A DNA stretch of 64,000 nt from Firmicutes bacterium HGW-Firmicutes-7 (GCA_002841375.1 PGZO01000012.1:1-64000); one strand, 5' to 3'. Shown: positions 53,587 to 63,264, counted from the first letter of the stretch. The notes: generated from the letters alone by a model not told the origin. Translations and numbers: made by a program.

Positions 53587-54495
53587 ATGAATAAAATAGT
53601 CTTTGTAATTTTGCACTTTAATGCAATGCAGATAACAATTGAATGTATAGAGTCTATCTTTAAATTTGCTAGGTATGATTATTATAGTATTGTAGTTGTG
53701 GATAATAAGTCACCTAATGGTACGGGCATTTCTTTAAAAGAAAAGTATTTAAATCATCCTAAAGTGCATGTTATTTTATTAGATGAAAACATAGGATTTG
53801 CAAAAGGAAATAATGTTGGATATAAATATGCAAAAGAAACCCTTGAGGCTGATTTTATCATTATCCCCAATAATGATACAGAATTTATAGATGATCATTT
53901 CATTGACAATGCTATTAGAATTTTCAATGAATCAGCTTATGGGATACTAGGGCCTAATATTATCTCTGCAAGAACAGGAGCACATCAAAATCCTCATAAG
54001 AAGGAACTGGTCACGAGAGAAAAGGTTGTTAAAGCAATTAGACACTATAAAAATGAAAGAATTAAACATTTATTAATGAGTATTTTCAATTTTCCAGCTA
54101 TGCATAATTATTTGAGGAAAATGAAGAAGGCTGTAAAAAGTGAAAAAGTTTCTCGGGGGAAAATAACAGAACAGATGACTAACGTTACATTATTCGGTGC
54201 GTGTATAGTGTATTCTCCTTTGTTTATTGAAAAATTTAATTATGCGTTTTATCCGGAACCATTTATGTATTATGATGAAGATTTGTTACATTATGCATGT
54301 GCAAAGCAACATCTTAAAGTAATATATGATCCAAGTATAACAATCTATCATAAGGAGAAGCAAGCAACACAAACAATTAATAGAACGTATTTAAAACAAA
54401 GAAAATTTGTTAATAAACATATAACAAATTCAATAAAAATACTTTATAGGCTTATGAAGGAAGATAATTATTATTCTATCAATGATTTTAAATAA
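53587..54495 (+). CDS. Glycosyltransferase family 2
   Basis: 302 residues from ATG 53587 (MNKIVFVILHFNAMQITIEC), with GGAGGG upstream; the open frame 18 codons further is less likely. GT-A fold: VILHFN (7-12), VVVDNKSPNGTG, LDENIGFAKGNNVGYKYA (around 76-93) and DFIIIPNNDTEF (metal-binding region). These match rhamnosyl- and related family 2 transferases. Its placement directly before the rfb genes suggests use of a dTDP-sugar donor. Confidence 0.88.
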   Translation: MNKIVFVILHFNAMQITIECIESIFKFARYDYYSIVVVDNKSPNGTGISLKEKYLNHPKVHVILLDENIGFAKGNNVGYKYAKETLEADFIIIPNNDTEFIDDHFIDNAIRIFNESAYGILGPNIISARTGAHQNPHKKELVTREKVVKAIRHYKNERIKHLLMSIFNFPAMHNYLRKMKKAVKSEKVSRGKITEQMTNVTLFGACIVYSPLFIEKFNYAFYPEPFMYYDEDLLHYACAKQHLKVIYDPSITIYHKEKQATQTINRTYLKQRKFVNKHITNSIKILYRLMKEDNYYSINDFK

Positions 54496-54579
54496 GAGAC
54501 CGTATAGAATAGAATGATTGAAACAATAAGTTGTTAATTTTCAAATGAGGAACTATATGATGCAAGGGGGAATACGAGA

Positions 54580-55449
54580 ATGAAAGGTATAATTTTGGCT
54601 GGTGGATCTGGAACCCGGCTATTTCCAATTACAAAGGCAATTTCTAAGCAGTTGCTTCCAGTTTATGATAAACCAATGATTTATTATCCGTTATCTACAT
54701 TAATGTTAGCCGGTATAACAGAGATATTGATCATTTCAAACCCAAGAGATTTGCCTGTTTTTCAAGAACTACTTGGGACAGGAGCGCACATAGGTATTAA
54801 GCTATCATACGTCGTTCAACAAAGTCCAAACGGAATTGCTGAAGCCTTTATTTTAGGAGAAGAATTTATTGGAGAAGATACTGTAGCATTAATTCTGGGT
54901 GATAATATTTTTTATGGGCAAGGGTTTTCAAAAATTCTTGAGGATGCAGCTAAATTAATGAATGGAGGTATTATTTTTGGTTATTACTTTAAAGACCCTT
55001 CTGCGTATGGTGTTATAGAGTTTGACGAAGCAGGTGAAGCCGTTTCTATTTGTGAAAAGCCATTAGAACCAAAATCACATTTTGCTGTACCGGGTCTCTA
55101 TTTTTATGATCCTAGCGTGATCCAAGTTGCGAAAGCGTTACAGCCATCGAAAAGAGGAGAATTAGAAATAACGGATGTTAACTTAACGTATCTTAAAAAT
55201 GGGAACTTAACAGTTAGACTTTTAGGAAGAGGTCTAGCATGGCTTGATACGGGCACATATGAGCGCTTACTGGATGCCTCAAACTATGTAGCAACTGTAC
55301 AAAAAAGGCAAGGATTTTATATTGCATGTATTGAAGAAATTGCTTATAGAAAAGGGTTTATCTCAAAAGAACAATTGATGGCATTAGTACTTAAATATTC
55401 AAATACAGATTATGGGGAGTACTTGAAAATGATATCTGAGGAATTTTGA
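54580..55449 (+). CDS. rfbA: Glucose-1-phosphate thymidylyltransferase
   Basis: 289 residues, full length. The nucleotidyltransferase signature [20 protein letters not shown] (8-27) is followed by DNIFYGQG (metal) and CEKPLEPKS. It makes dTDP-glucose from glucose-1-phosphate and dTTP, the first step toward dTDP-rhamnose and related 6-deoxy sugars. AAGGGGG upstream of ATG. rfbC and rfbB follow; rfbD is absent from the window. Confidence 0.96.
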   Translation: MKGIILAGGSGTRLFPITKAISKQLLPVYDKPMIYYPLSTLMLAGITEILIISNPRDLPVFQELLGTGAHIGIKLSYVVQQSPNGIAEAFILGEEFIGEDTVALILGDNIFYGQGFSKILEDAAKLMNGGIIFGYYFKDPSAYGVIEFDEAGEAVSICEKPLEPKSHFAVPGLYFYDPSVIQVAKALQPSKRGELEITDVNLTYLKNGNLTVRLLGRGLAWLDTGTYERLLDASNYVATVQKRQGFYIACIEEIAYRKGFISKEQLMALVLKYSNTDYGEYLKMISEEF

Positions 55450-55454
55450 CCTAA

Positions 55455-55495
55455 CGAAGGAAGTCCACCACTTCTTTAAGTGGAAACTATCTTCC
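55455..55495. other. Hairpin between rfbA and rfbC, IS200/IS605-end-like
   Basis: GGAAG (55458-55462 region) and CTTCC (55490 region) flank a CCACTT-CTTT-AAGTGG hairpin. The layout is reminiscent of GAAG...hairpin...ACTA ends of IS200/IS605 elements. No transposase remains. It could simply be a terminator-like pause structure. Confidence 0.3.
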
Positions 55496-55535
55496 GAAAC
55501 CAGTGGGTATTAAAAAGTATTTTGGAGGTATTAAT

Positions 55536-56099
55536 GTGAAAGAATTAGGTGGATTTTCTTTTTTAGAAACGCAAATTAAAGGAGTCATTATTATTGAACC
55601 TAAAATGTGCGAAGATAAAAGAGGATATTTTATGGAAGCTTTCCAGTATGAGTTATTTAAAGAAATGGGCATTGATATGCAGATCTTGCAAGTGAATGTG
55701 TCAAAATCAAAACAAGGAGTATTGCGGGGGCTACATTATCAAAGAAAGTATCCTCAAGCTAAGCTTGTTAGAGTAATAAGTGGTGAGATATATGATGTGG
55801 CTGTTGATTTACGACACAAATCTGAAACTTATGGCAACTATATTGGCGTTAACCTTTCTAAAGAAAACAACAGACAACTCTATTTACCGAGAGGATGTGC
55901 ACATGGATTTTTAGTTATATCAGAAGAAGCTGAGTTTTTATATTTAGTTGATAATTTATATCATCCTGAAGACGAAGGAGGTATAATCTGGAATGATCCA
56001 GATATAAATATTAATTGGCCATTAAAGGATGTTAAAGAATTGTCTTTGTCAGATAAGGATAAAAGTCTTCTGTTCTTTAAAAATAGTAGCCATTATTGA
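55536..56099 (+). CDS. rfbC: dTDP-4-dehydrorhamnose 3,5-epimerase
   Basis: 187 residues from GTG 55536 (MKELGGFSFLETQIKGV), 7 nt after TTTGGAGG; the open frame starting at 55503 runs through that site. Cupin-fold RmlC: CEDKRGYFMEAFQ, VNVSKSKQGVLRGLHYQ with the catalytic histidine, DVAVDLRHKSETYG, and LPRGCAHGFLVISE. It converts dTDP-4-keto-6-deoxy-glucose to the L-lyxo (rhamnose) configuration. The order A-C-B matches many rhamnose operons. Confidence 0.95.
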   Translation: MKELGGFSFLETQIKGVIIIEPKMCEDKRGYFMEAFQYELFKEMGIDMQILQVNVSKSKQGVLRGLHYQRKYPQAKLVRVISGEIYDVAVDLRHKSETYGNYIGVNLSKENNRQLYLPRGCAHGFLVISEEAEFLYLVDNLYHPEDEGGIIWNDPDININWPLKDVKELSLSDKDKSLLFFKNSSHY

Positions 56100-56117
56100 A
56101 AAATTAGGAGTGTAAAG

Positions 56118-57149
56118 ATGAAAACGATTTTAGTTACTGGCGGTGCTGGTTTTATAGGCAGTACCTTTATAATTCACTTATTAAATAAGTACCCCGATTA
56201 TTATATTATTTGTTATGATAAGCTCACGTATGCAGGAGATCTTGTTAACTTAAGTGAAGCGGAGGCCTATCCGAATTATCAATTTATTAAAGGAGATATT
56301 GTTGATAGAAATCATCTCCAAAATATTTTTAATAGCATTGAAATAAATTATGTCATTAACTTTGCTGCTGAGACACATGTAGATAGAAGCATTGTAGATC
56401 CTGACGTATTTATTAAAACAAATGTTCTTGGCACAGGTGTGTTATTAGATGTAGTTAAGAAGAGTTGGGAGATTGGTGTAGATTCACAAGGATATCCAAG
56501 ATATAAGGAAGGGGTAAAGTACCTTCAAGTATCAACAGATGAAGTGTATGGTACATTAGGTGATGATGGGTTGTTTAGGGAGGACACACCACTTTCGCCG
56601 AATAGTCCGTATTCTGCAAGTAAGGCAAGTGGAGATTTATTAGTACTAGCTTATAATCATACGTATCACTTACCAATAATAATTACCAGATGTTCGAATA
56701 ACTTTGGCCCAAGGCAATATCCTGAAAAGCTGATTCCACTAATGATTAAAAAAGCGATGAAGGATGAAAAGTTGCCAGTTTATGGTGATGGATTGCAAGT
56801 GAGGGATTGGATTCATGTAGAAGACCATTGTAGGGCTATTGATATTGTAATTCATAATGGACGTTTAGGAGAAGTGTATAATATTGGTGGTATTAATGAG
56901 AAACCAAACATAGAAATAGTTAAACTGATTTTAAAGTTGTTACAAAAAGATGAAACATTAATTGATTACGTACAGGATCGATTAGGCCATGATCGTCGGT
57001 ACGCAATAGACAATACTAAAATCACTTCTGAGCTCAAGTGGAGGCCTATGTATTCCTTTGAAGAAGGAATGATAGATACAATTAACTGGTATAAACCATT
57101 TATTATAAATGCTTTAAGGCAAAACAATGATTTGAAAGTATCAAAATAA
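56118..57149 (+). CDS. rfbB: dTDP-glucose 4,6-dehydratase
   Basis: A 343-residue extended SDR enzyme: GGAGFIGSTFI (8-18) NAD site, NFAAETHVDRSI (RmlB-specific), QVSTDEVYGTLG with the catalytic Thr-Asp-Glu, and YSASKASGD (YxxxK). It dehydrates dTDP-glucose to dTDP-4-keto-6-deoxyglucose. The final reductase gene rfbD does not follow; the next gene is a polyprenyl glycosylphosphotransferase. AATTAGGAG upstream. Confidence 0.96.
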   Translation: MKTILVTGGAGFIGSTFIIHLLNKYPDYYIICYDKLTYAGDLVNLSEAEAYPNYQFIKGDIVDRNHLQNIFNSIEINYVINFAAETHVDRSIVDPDVFIKTNVLGTGVLLDVVKKSWEIGVDSQGYPRYKEGVKYLQVSTDEVYGTLGDDGLFREDTPLSPNSPYSASKASGDLLVLAYNHTYHLPIIITRCSNNFGPRQYPEKLIPLMIKKAMKDEKLPVYGDGLQVRDWIHVEDHCRAIDIVIHNGRLGEVYNIGGINEKPNIEIVKLILKLLQKDETLIDYVQDRLGHDRRYAIDNTKITSELKWRPMYSFEEGMIDTINWYKPFIINALRQNNDLKVSK

Positions 57150-57215
57150 TAGTAGATAAAGCAGAGAACTATAAGCTGCAAAGGGGCATGTATTTAAGAA
57201 AAACGAGGTGATTAA

Positions 57216-58628
57216 ATGATTAGGTGGAGAAAACGAATCCGTCGGATGAGCTACTTGATTACTGATTTAATTTGCTTGATATTAAGCTTTATGATTACAC
57301 AACATATATATAAGCCGATTTTTGACAGACGTATTACACTATCATCACTTGAACAGACGGGACTAATTTTATTATTAACTGTAGTATTTATTAGTGTATT
57401 TATTGCCACTTCTCTATATGAAATAATAATGGAGGAAGACTCCGTTTTTTCTATTCGAGTTTTAAGTAGAGTGGTTATTTCTTATGTAATCGCAGTGCTT
57501 ATTATGAGTGCAATTATGTTTTTAATGAAGATTAGCTTATCTAGACTGTTTTTTGGTTTACTAGTAATTGATTATTTTATCACCGCACTTATTGGAAAGC
57601 ATATGGTTAAGGAATTTCAATGTAGTGATCTAAATGGTACGAGTCATTGTAAAAATATTCTTGTAATAGGACAGTCACTTAAAGGAAAGGCGTATATTGA
57701 ACAAATTAAGAAATATGGATATCTGAACTTGAATATTATAGGCTATGTTCATATAAAAGAGCCAAATAACTATATGGGTATACAACATCTTGGCGGAATT
57801 GAAGATCTTGAAGAAATTACTAAATTATATGTTATTGATGAAATAGCTGTTGCAAAACCGCTAACATATGATGAACGTTTAGCAGACATTATAAATAGGT
57901 GCCAAGAAATGGGTATTACAATTACGATGATTCTTGAAACAAACAATTATGATACAACAAAAGCTCAAGTCGCGATGGTAGGTAATATACCTGTACTAAA
58001 GTTTCATACAGTAAGCTTGAATGAAAATCAAATTTTAGGAAAACGCATTATTGACGTATATGGGGCTATGTTTGGTATGGTATTTTTTATAATAGCCTAT
58101 ATTGTTATAGGGCCATTAATTAAGCTTGAAACGCCAGGACCAGTTATTTTTAAACAGAAGAGGGTTGGTAAAAATGGCCGTGTATTTGAAATACTGAAGT
58201 TTAGGTCAATGGGCGTAAATGCTGAAACTCAAAAGGAAGCTTTGCTTGTTTCTAATGAAATGTCTGGGTATATGTTTAAGATGACAAACGATCCAAGAAT
58301 AACGAATACAGGTAAGTTTATAAGGAAAACAAGTATTGACGAGTTGCCACAATTTTGGAATGTTTTAAAGGGAGATATGAGTCTGGTAGGAACAAGACCA
58401 CCAACAATTGATGAAGTGAAACAATATGAAGCGCATCATCATAGAAGGATTTCTATTACGCCAGGTATAACAGGAAATTGGCAGGTAAGTGGACGTTCGG
58501 ATATTGAAGATTTTGAACAAGTAGTTAGTTTAGACACGGACTATATTTCAAATTGGACAATATGGACGGATATAAAAATTTTACTTAAGACAGTTTTTGT
58601 TGTCTTTGCAGGGAAAGGATCTAAGTAA
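57216..58628 (+). CDS. Undecaprenyl-phosphate sugar-1-phosphate transferase (WbaP/CpsE-like)
   Basis: A 470-residue polyisoprenyl-phosphate hexose-1-phosphate transferase that loads the first sugar onto undecaprenyl phosphate. Four N-terminal membrane helices (about 10-130), a central Rossmann-like CoA_binding_3 domain (about 145-260; NILVIGQSLKGKAYI) and a C-terminal catalytic domain with a reentrant helix (about 278-300), KRVGKNGRVFEILKFRSM, RKTSIDELPQFWNVLKGDMS and GTRPPTIDE are all visible. Last gene of the EPS locus, ended by a terminator. AAACGAGGTG upstream. Confidence 0.94.
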   Translation: MIRWRKRIRRMSYLITDLICLILSFMITQHIYKPIFDRRITLSSLEQTGLILLLTVVFISVFIATSLYEIIMEEDSVFSIRVLSRVVISYVIAVLIMSAIMFLMKISLSRLFFGLLVIDYFITALIGKHMVKEFQCSDLNGTSHCKNILVIGQSLKGKAYIEQIKKYGYLNLNIIGYVHIKEPNNYMGIQHLGGIEDLEEITKLYVIDEIAVAKPLTYDERLADIINRCQEMGITITMILETNNYDTTKAQVAMVGNIPVLKFHTVSLNENQILGKRIIDVYGAMFGMVFFIIAYIVIGPLIKLETPGPVIFKQKRVGKNGRVFEILKFRSMGVNAETQKEALLVSNEMSGYMFKMTNDPRITNTGKFIRKTSIDELPQFWNVLKGDMSLVGTRPPTIDEVKQYEAHHHRRISITPGITGNWQVSGRSDIEDFEQVVSLDTDYISNWTIWTDIKILLKTVFVVFAGKGSK

Positions 58629-58670
58629 TTTAATCAAATGAATGTAGGTTTTGTATCATTGACTATTGGA

Positions 58671-58720
58671 AGAGACTAGAGCTTCTCAAAATTATTGAGG
58701 CACTTGGTCTTTTTTTTGGT
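58671..58720 (+). terminator. Terminator at the end of the EPS locus
   Basis: An imperfect stem with AGAC...GTCT base and CTCAA/TTGAG apex (58673-58712), followed by eight Ts. Confidence 0.85.
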
Positions 58721-58803
58721 GAAAATTAACCGAATTTCAGAGAATTCTTGATATTTCATGTTAAAAATGTTACGATTAGTCAAACTAGCGAGAGGAGAAT
58801 GCT

Positions 58804-60432
58804 ATGGATTCCGTTGGATATGAAAAGGCAGGAAGAGTTACACTGATTGGATTTGTTATATTTTCATTGATTGTAATTTGGCTCGTTAATGTTTATTTGA
58901 TTGGAGAAAGTGAGTACATTCAAAGAGAAACGAATATGCAAATGAGTAAGGAAATCTTACTTGATACGAATGAAACAGACAAGGTATTAATAAGCATGCA
59001 GCAAAATTTGTTGATACAAAAAGAATGGCTCAAAAATATTCTTCTTTCTAAAACAACTAGTTCTAAGGAGCTACTGCCTCAAACTATATACTTGGAAAAT
59101 GATAATGTTTCAATAATTAATGAAAGTACAATAGCTGATATTACTGAGGTAGGGAATGTAATAATCTATGGGAATCAATCACAATACACCCCTCAGCTTA
59201 TTAACGAATTAAACCAGTTAGATGGATACTTCAAACTTGAAAAAATTCTAAATAGCAATATGAGTTTCGAAATGAATAGTATTTATTATTCTAAGAATAA
59301 ATATGTTACATATTATCCGTATGTTGAAATTGGAGAAAGAGTAGTTGATTATAATCAAATTTTTTCTAATATTGATGGATTAATTGAAAAGATAAATAAC
59401 TTAGATCCAGATGATACGACCGTCGATCCTGAACAGGGATGGGATAGGGTAGCAATTAATGAGGGCGAGTCGAAGAAACTAACACTGTCAACGACATTAC
59501 CAGTTATAGTTGACGGGGAAATTGGCGGGATATTAACTGGAACAATTGATGGTACAATTTTTAACGAAATATTTAAAAAAGAAAAAAATATTGCAGATAT
59601 TTATGTCGCAGATGCAAACAATACAATATTGTATACCAATAATAAAGACTATGATGTGCTTAGTAATATTTCAGATGTATTTCAGCAACAATATGGAGTC
59701 AAGTATTTTCAAAATAAATTCCCTACACCTATAGAGATTAGGGAAGAAGAAGGATATACGCTTTACATTACTAGGCTAAGTAAGGAAAATTGGTATGTGA
59801 TATATGTGGTAGATAAAGGCAATACATTAAGTGAAATGAAAATAGTAAGCTTAAATATGATGATGATGATTATACTTATTGGAGTCGTTTATTATTCTCT
59901 GCACTTTTCAAACCTTAAGATGGCCAGATTAGAATCATTTATTAAAAATTCTAAGCATGATAGTATGACAGACTTATTGAATCATAAAAATATTGTGGAA
60001 GCATTAAAAAAATATATGAAGTATGATCGAATAAGGCAGATATCCGTTATGATGCTTGATCTAGATGATTTTAAAAAAGTAAATGATACTTTTGGACATG
60101 CTATAGGTGATGAAGTTCTTAGAACCTGTGCAAATACAATGAAAGATTTATTAGATGATAAAAGTTCAGTTTGTGGTCGTTATGGTGGAGAAGAATTCAT
60201 GATCATTGTGACTAGATCATCTGAGCAAGAAACTTTAGAACTAGCCGAACGTATTCGTGTTGGTATTAACGAAGCAATCTATGATAAAATGGGTATTAGT
60301 GTTACAGCCAGCATTGGCATGTACCATGTAATTAAGCCAATTGTATTATCAACGGCTGAAATCATTAATGAAGCAGATAAGAACTTGTATGTAGCTAAGG
60401 ATTTAGGTAAGAACCAAGTACATAAAGAATAA
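58804..60432 (+). CDS. Membrane-bound diguanylate cyclase with extracellular dCache-like sensor
   Basis: A 542-residue protein: first membrane helix (about 14-33), a large extracytoplasmic sensor (about 34-345; NWYVIYVVDKGN closes the dCache-like domain), second helix (about 347-366) and a GGDEF domain with active G461-GEE-F465. The I-site position holds DKSS instead of RxxD, so feedback inhibition is unlikely. It would make c-di-GMP in response to an external small molecule. It directly follows the EPS locus, making it a candidate local regulator of EPS export, although it has its own transcription unit. GAGAGGAG upstream. Confidence 0.9.
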   Translation: MDSVGYEKAGRVTLIGFVIFSLIVIWLVNVYLIGESEYIQRETNMQMSKEILLDTNETDKVLISMQQNLLIQKEWLKNILLSKTTSSKELLPQTIYLENDNVSIINESTIADITEVGNVIIYGNQSQYTPQLINELNQLDGYFKLEKILNSNMSFEMNSIYYSKNKYVTYYPYVEIGERVVDYNQIFSNIDGLIEKINNLDPDDTTVDPEQGWDRVAINEGESKKLTLSTTLPVIVDGEIGGILTGTIDGTIFNEIFKKEKNIADIYVADANNTILYTNNKDYDVLSNISDVFQQQYGVKYFQNKFPTPIEIREEEGYTLYITRLSKENWYVIYVVDKGNTLSEMKIVSLNMMMMIILIGVVYYSLHFSNLKMARLESFIKNSKHDSMTDLLNHKNIVEALKKYMKYDRIRQISVMMLDLDDFKKVNDTFGHAIGDEVLRTCANTMKDLLDDKSSVCGRYGGEEFMIIVTRSSEQETLELAERIRVGINEAIYDKMGISVTASIGMYHVIKPIVLSTAEIINEADKNLYVAKDLGKNQVHKE

Positions 60433-60492
60433 CCTAGATTGTCATGTAGTTACATGGTAAAAAATAAATATTAGTTTTTTTAATAATTTGAA

Positions 60493-60521
60493 TTGACTAT
60501 GAGCATAATAAGTGTTATCAT
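60493..60521 (+). promoter_or_regulatory. Sigma-A promoter of the cold-shock gene
   Basis: TTGACT (60493-60498), 17-bp spacer, TATCAT (60516-60521). Confidence 0.6.
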
Positions 60522-60564
60522 AAGATGATACTAATTATTTTAATTTTGTTTGGAGGATTTTTTA

Positions 60565-60765
60565 ATGAAGACAGGTACAGTAAAGTGGTTTAAGAATGAC
60601 AAAGGTTTTGGATTTATCTCAGTTGAAGGCGGAGAAGACGTATTCGTACATTTCTCAGCAATTCAAGGTGACGGCTTCAAAACATTAGAAGAAGGTCAAA
60701 AAGTAGAATTTGAAGTTGGTCAAGGCGCTAAAGGACCACAAGCTATTAACGTAACAAGAATATAG
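60565..60765 (+). CDS. cspA: Cold-shock protein (CspA family)
   Basis: 66 residues from ATG 60565 ([20 protein letters not shown]), 8 nt after TTTGGAGG; the TTG at 60550 is part of the ribosome-binding site region. The nucleic-acid-binding motifs RNP1 KGFGFISV and RNP2 VFVHFS are intact. It is a single-stranded RNA chaperone that melts mRNA structure. It is unusually G+C-rich compared with its neighbours, as expected for a highly expressed gene. Own promoter and terminator. Confidence 0.96.
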   Translation: MKTGTVKWFKNDKGFGFISVEGGEDVFVHFSAIQGDGFKTLEEGQKVEFEVGQGAKGPQAINVTRI

Positions 60766-60876
60766 TTAAAATTTAGCTGATTGTGATGTAACGACTCCTT
60801 TTGAAGGAAAAGTACATTTGTTATTATAGAAGAGTTTATCTGATCTTTGAGTGATAATGCATAATCGAAACAAACT

Positions 60877-60907
60877 AAAGCAAGAGTTAATTCTCTTGCT
60901 TTTTTAT
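60877..60907 (+). terminator. Rho-independent terminator of the cold-shock gene
   Basis: AAAGCAAGAG (60877-60886) pairs with CTCTTGCTTT, followed by a T-run. It lies 112 bp after the stop, giving a long 3' UTR. Confidence 0.9.
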
Positions 60908-60938
60908 TGAATTATAAACGTTTTATGGAGGCAAAGAA

Positions 60939-62405
60939 ATGCAGCAACCAAAGTCTGCTATTAAACAAATAGGCATCTTGCAAAAACTTGGATATAGTAT
61001 GGGAAATTATAGTTATGGTATCGTGTCACAAATGATTGGGTTTTATATCGTCTTTTATGGTACATCTGTTTTGGGAATATCAGGTAAAATGGTTGGAATT
61101 GCTGTTGGAATCAGTGTTATTTGGGATGCTTTAACTGATCCTGTCATGGGGTATGTATCGGATCATACACATCACAATATATTTGGAAGACGACATTTAT
61201 ACATTTTGATTGGATGTATTTTTATGTCACTTTTTACTTATTTACTATTTAACATCCAGCCAGATTGGGGGAATGGTACTAAAATCGTGCTGTTGATCTC
61301 ATTATTAATATTGGTGAAGACGTGTATTACAATTTATACTACACCCTATACAGCGCTCGGTGCTGAGCTGTCAACGGACTATACAGAAAGAACATCCATT
61401 CAAGGATTAAGAACAATGTTTTTTCTAACTGGTATTATTAGTGCAACAGGTATGGGTTTGGCTATTTTCTTTAATCCAACAGAGAATTATCCAAATGGAC
61501 AATTGAACCCAGAATCCTATAGTAATATGGGTCTTGCTGTAGCCTTGCTGGCACTATTGTTTGGATTGACGTGTTTTTTCGCAACATTTAAAAATACTAC
61601 TTTCTCCCAAAGTCCCGTTAAACAGGATGGGAAAAAGGGCATAAAACAAATCTTTCACAGTATGAAAGAGGCCCTTGAGAATAAATATTATAGAAATGTT
61701 GTACTAGCTTATTTATTTACGAATATATCCTCGGGTATTTTTGGTACGCTTGGACTTCATGTTTATACATATACTTTTAGATTTAACAACACACAAATTG
61801 CAACCATTCTCGGCATGCAATTTCTATTTTGTGCATTGTCGCAACCCATATGGGTGATGATTTCAAAAAAAATAGATAAGAAACCTACAGCTATATTGGG
61901 ATTAAGTATAAGTATTGTTGGAAGTGTTTTATTTGGTATACTTGTATTATTTAAGAGTAATATTGCTGGGAATGTTTTTGCTATTATCCCATTTGCTGTT
62001 ATTACAGGATTTGGTATCGCTGGATTATTTTCATTGCCTTTATCAATGATTGCAGATACAATAGATGTAGAAGAATTAGAGAGCGGTAAAAGATCAGAAG
62101 GTGTATATTATGGATTGCTCACATTAGCGTATAAGTTGTCCCAAGGATTTGTAATATTTTTACTTGGTTTTATTTTAGATATTGTTGAATTTATTCCGGA
62201 TTCACCTATACAACCTAGTAACACTGAATCAGTTTTAGGTTTAACCGTTTCTATTGGAAGTATCATAGGATTTTTGCTAGGATTATATTTTTACGCTAAG
62301 TATCGATTGAACCATAAAAAAGTGTTTGAGATACAAGAGATTATTAAAAATAGGAAGCTAGTGATCGCTCAAAAAACAGCAGAACATATTCAGGAGGAAG
62401 CTTAA
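60939..62405 (+). CDS. GPH-family sugar:cation symporter (MelB-like)
   Basis: A 488-residue protein with twelve membrane helices: KLGYSMGNYSYGIVSQMIGF (15-34), the diagnostic WDALTDPVMGYVSDHT (around 66-81, with D-x-x-x-D cation site region), GRRHLYILIG, and TPYTALGAELSTDYTERTS. Glycoside-pentoside-hexuronide transporters import sugars with Na+ or H+. The partner gene plsC overlaps its stop by one base (TAATG), suggesting coupling. TATGGAGG upstream of ATG. Confidence 0.92.
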   Translation: MQQPKSAIKQIGILQKLGYSMGNYSYGIVSQMIGFYIVFYGTSVLGISGKMVGIAVGISVIWDALTDPVMGYVSDHTHHNIFGRRHLYILIGCIFMSLFTYLLFNIQPDWGNGTKIVLLISLLILVKTCITIYTTPYTALGAELSTDYTERTSIQGLRTMFFLTGIISATGMGLAIFFNPTENYPNGQLNPESYSNMGLAVALLALLFGLTCFFATFKNTTFSQSPVKQDGKKGIKQIFHSMKEALENKYYRNVVLAYLFTNISSGIFGTLGLHVYTYTFRFNNTQIATILGMQFLFCALSQPIWVMISKKIDKKPTAILGLSISIVGSVLFGILVLFKSNIAGNVFAIIPFAVITGFGIAGLFSLPLSMIADTIDVEELESGKRSEGVYYGLLTLAYKLSQGFVIFLLGFILDIVEFIPDSPIQPSNTESVLGLTVSIGSIIGFLLGLYFYAKYRLNHKKVFEIQEIIKNRKLVIAQKTAEHIQEEA

Positions 62406-63109
62406 TGAGAACAGTTTTTTTTATGATTTATCTTGGAATATACATGGCAGTTAGCTTGGTTTTTTCAATTAAGTACAAGTATCTAGGGGCTAAAGGGAAA
62501 AAAATAGAGCAAGATGCTTATTTAGATAAAGTATCTGTTAGATGGGGTAGAGATATGGTTAAGGTCATGGGATGTGATGTTGAGGTTATCGGTCTTGATC
62601 ATATACCTGACGAAAACGTATTATATGTATCAAACCATGGAGGTAATATTGACATTCCGCTATGTTTAGGCTATTTACCTAAACTTAAAGGGTTTGTTGC
62701 GAAGATCGAATTAAAAAAAGCACCTATAATTAGTAGTTGGATGAAAAGATTGGGTTGCTTATTTCTTGACCGTTCAAGTATTAGACAGTCTATGGAAATG
62801 ATATTACAAGGAATTGAAATGTTGAAAAATGGACAGACTTTGCTTGTTTTTCCAGAAGGTACGAGAAGTAAAAGTAATGTTGTAGGAGAATTTAAAAAAG
62901 GAAGCTTGCAGCTTGCAGTAAAAAGTGGTGTGCCAGTTGTCCCATTAACAATCGAAAATTCATATAAAACTTTTGAGGAAAATAAACGGATATGTCCTGC
63001 TAAAATAAAAATTACAGTACACAAACCAATATATATGGATTCTCTTTCACCAGAAGAAAAGAAAAATCTTGCAGAAATGGTTAGAAAGGTCATTATAGGA
63101 AACGAATAG
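62405..63109 (+). CDS. plsC: 1-acyl-sn-glycerol-3-phosphate acyltransferase
   Basis: 234 residues with an N-terminal membrane helix (about 3-23) and the PlsC catalytic motif H78-GGNI-D83 in SNHGGNIDIPL, then LFLDRSSIRQS and LLVFPEGTRSKS (around 145-156), GVPVVPLTI. It acylates lysophosphatidate to phosphatidate at the membrane. It is translationally coupled to the upstream symporter gene, an unexpected pairing for which no functional reason is evident. Confidence 0.92.
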   Translation: MRTVFFMIYLGIYMAVSLVFSIKYKYLGAKGKKIEQDAYLDKVSVRWGRDMVKVMGCDVEVIGLDHIPDENVLYVSNHGGNIDIPLCLGYLPKLKGFVAKIELKKAPIISSWMKRLGCLFLDRSSIRQSMEMILQGIEMLKNGQTLLVFPEGTRSKSNVVGEFKKGSLQLAVKSGVPVVPLTIENSYKTFEENKRICPAKIKITVHKPIYMDSLSPEEKKNLAEMVRKVIIGNE

Positions 63110-63122
63110 TGATAAAAAGTTA

Positions 63123-63151
63123 TTGATATTTTTTTGACAATGATTTATAAT
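63123..63151 (+). promoter_or_regulatory. Sigma-A promoter upstream of the aspartase-like gene
   Basis: TTGATA (63123-63128), 17-bp spacer, perfect TATAAT (63146-63151). The transcript would begin near 63158 and run through a terminator before the gene. Confidence 0.65.
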
Positions 63152-63230
63152 GGAGTAAATGAATAGTATTCTGAACTCAAGGGGATGCCTAAGAGCAGGA
63201 AGAGAAGATAATATAATATGTATGTTAATG

Positions 63231-63264
63231 ACTCTTTATGCCCATTCGGTGTAAAGAGTTTTTT
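63231..63264 (+). terminator. Terminator in the aspartase-like gene leader, possible attenuator
   Basis: ACTCTTTA (63231-63238) pairs with TAAAGAGT (63252-63259), followed by TTTTT. It lies between the promoter at 63123 and the gene at 63359, so it would stop leader transcripts unless antiterminated, or it simply ends a short RNA (about 63158-63264). Confidence 0.75.
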
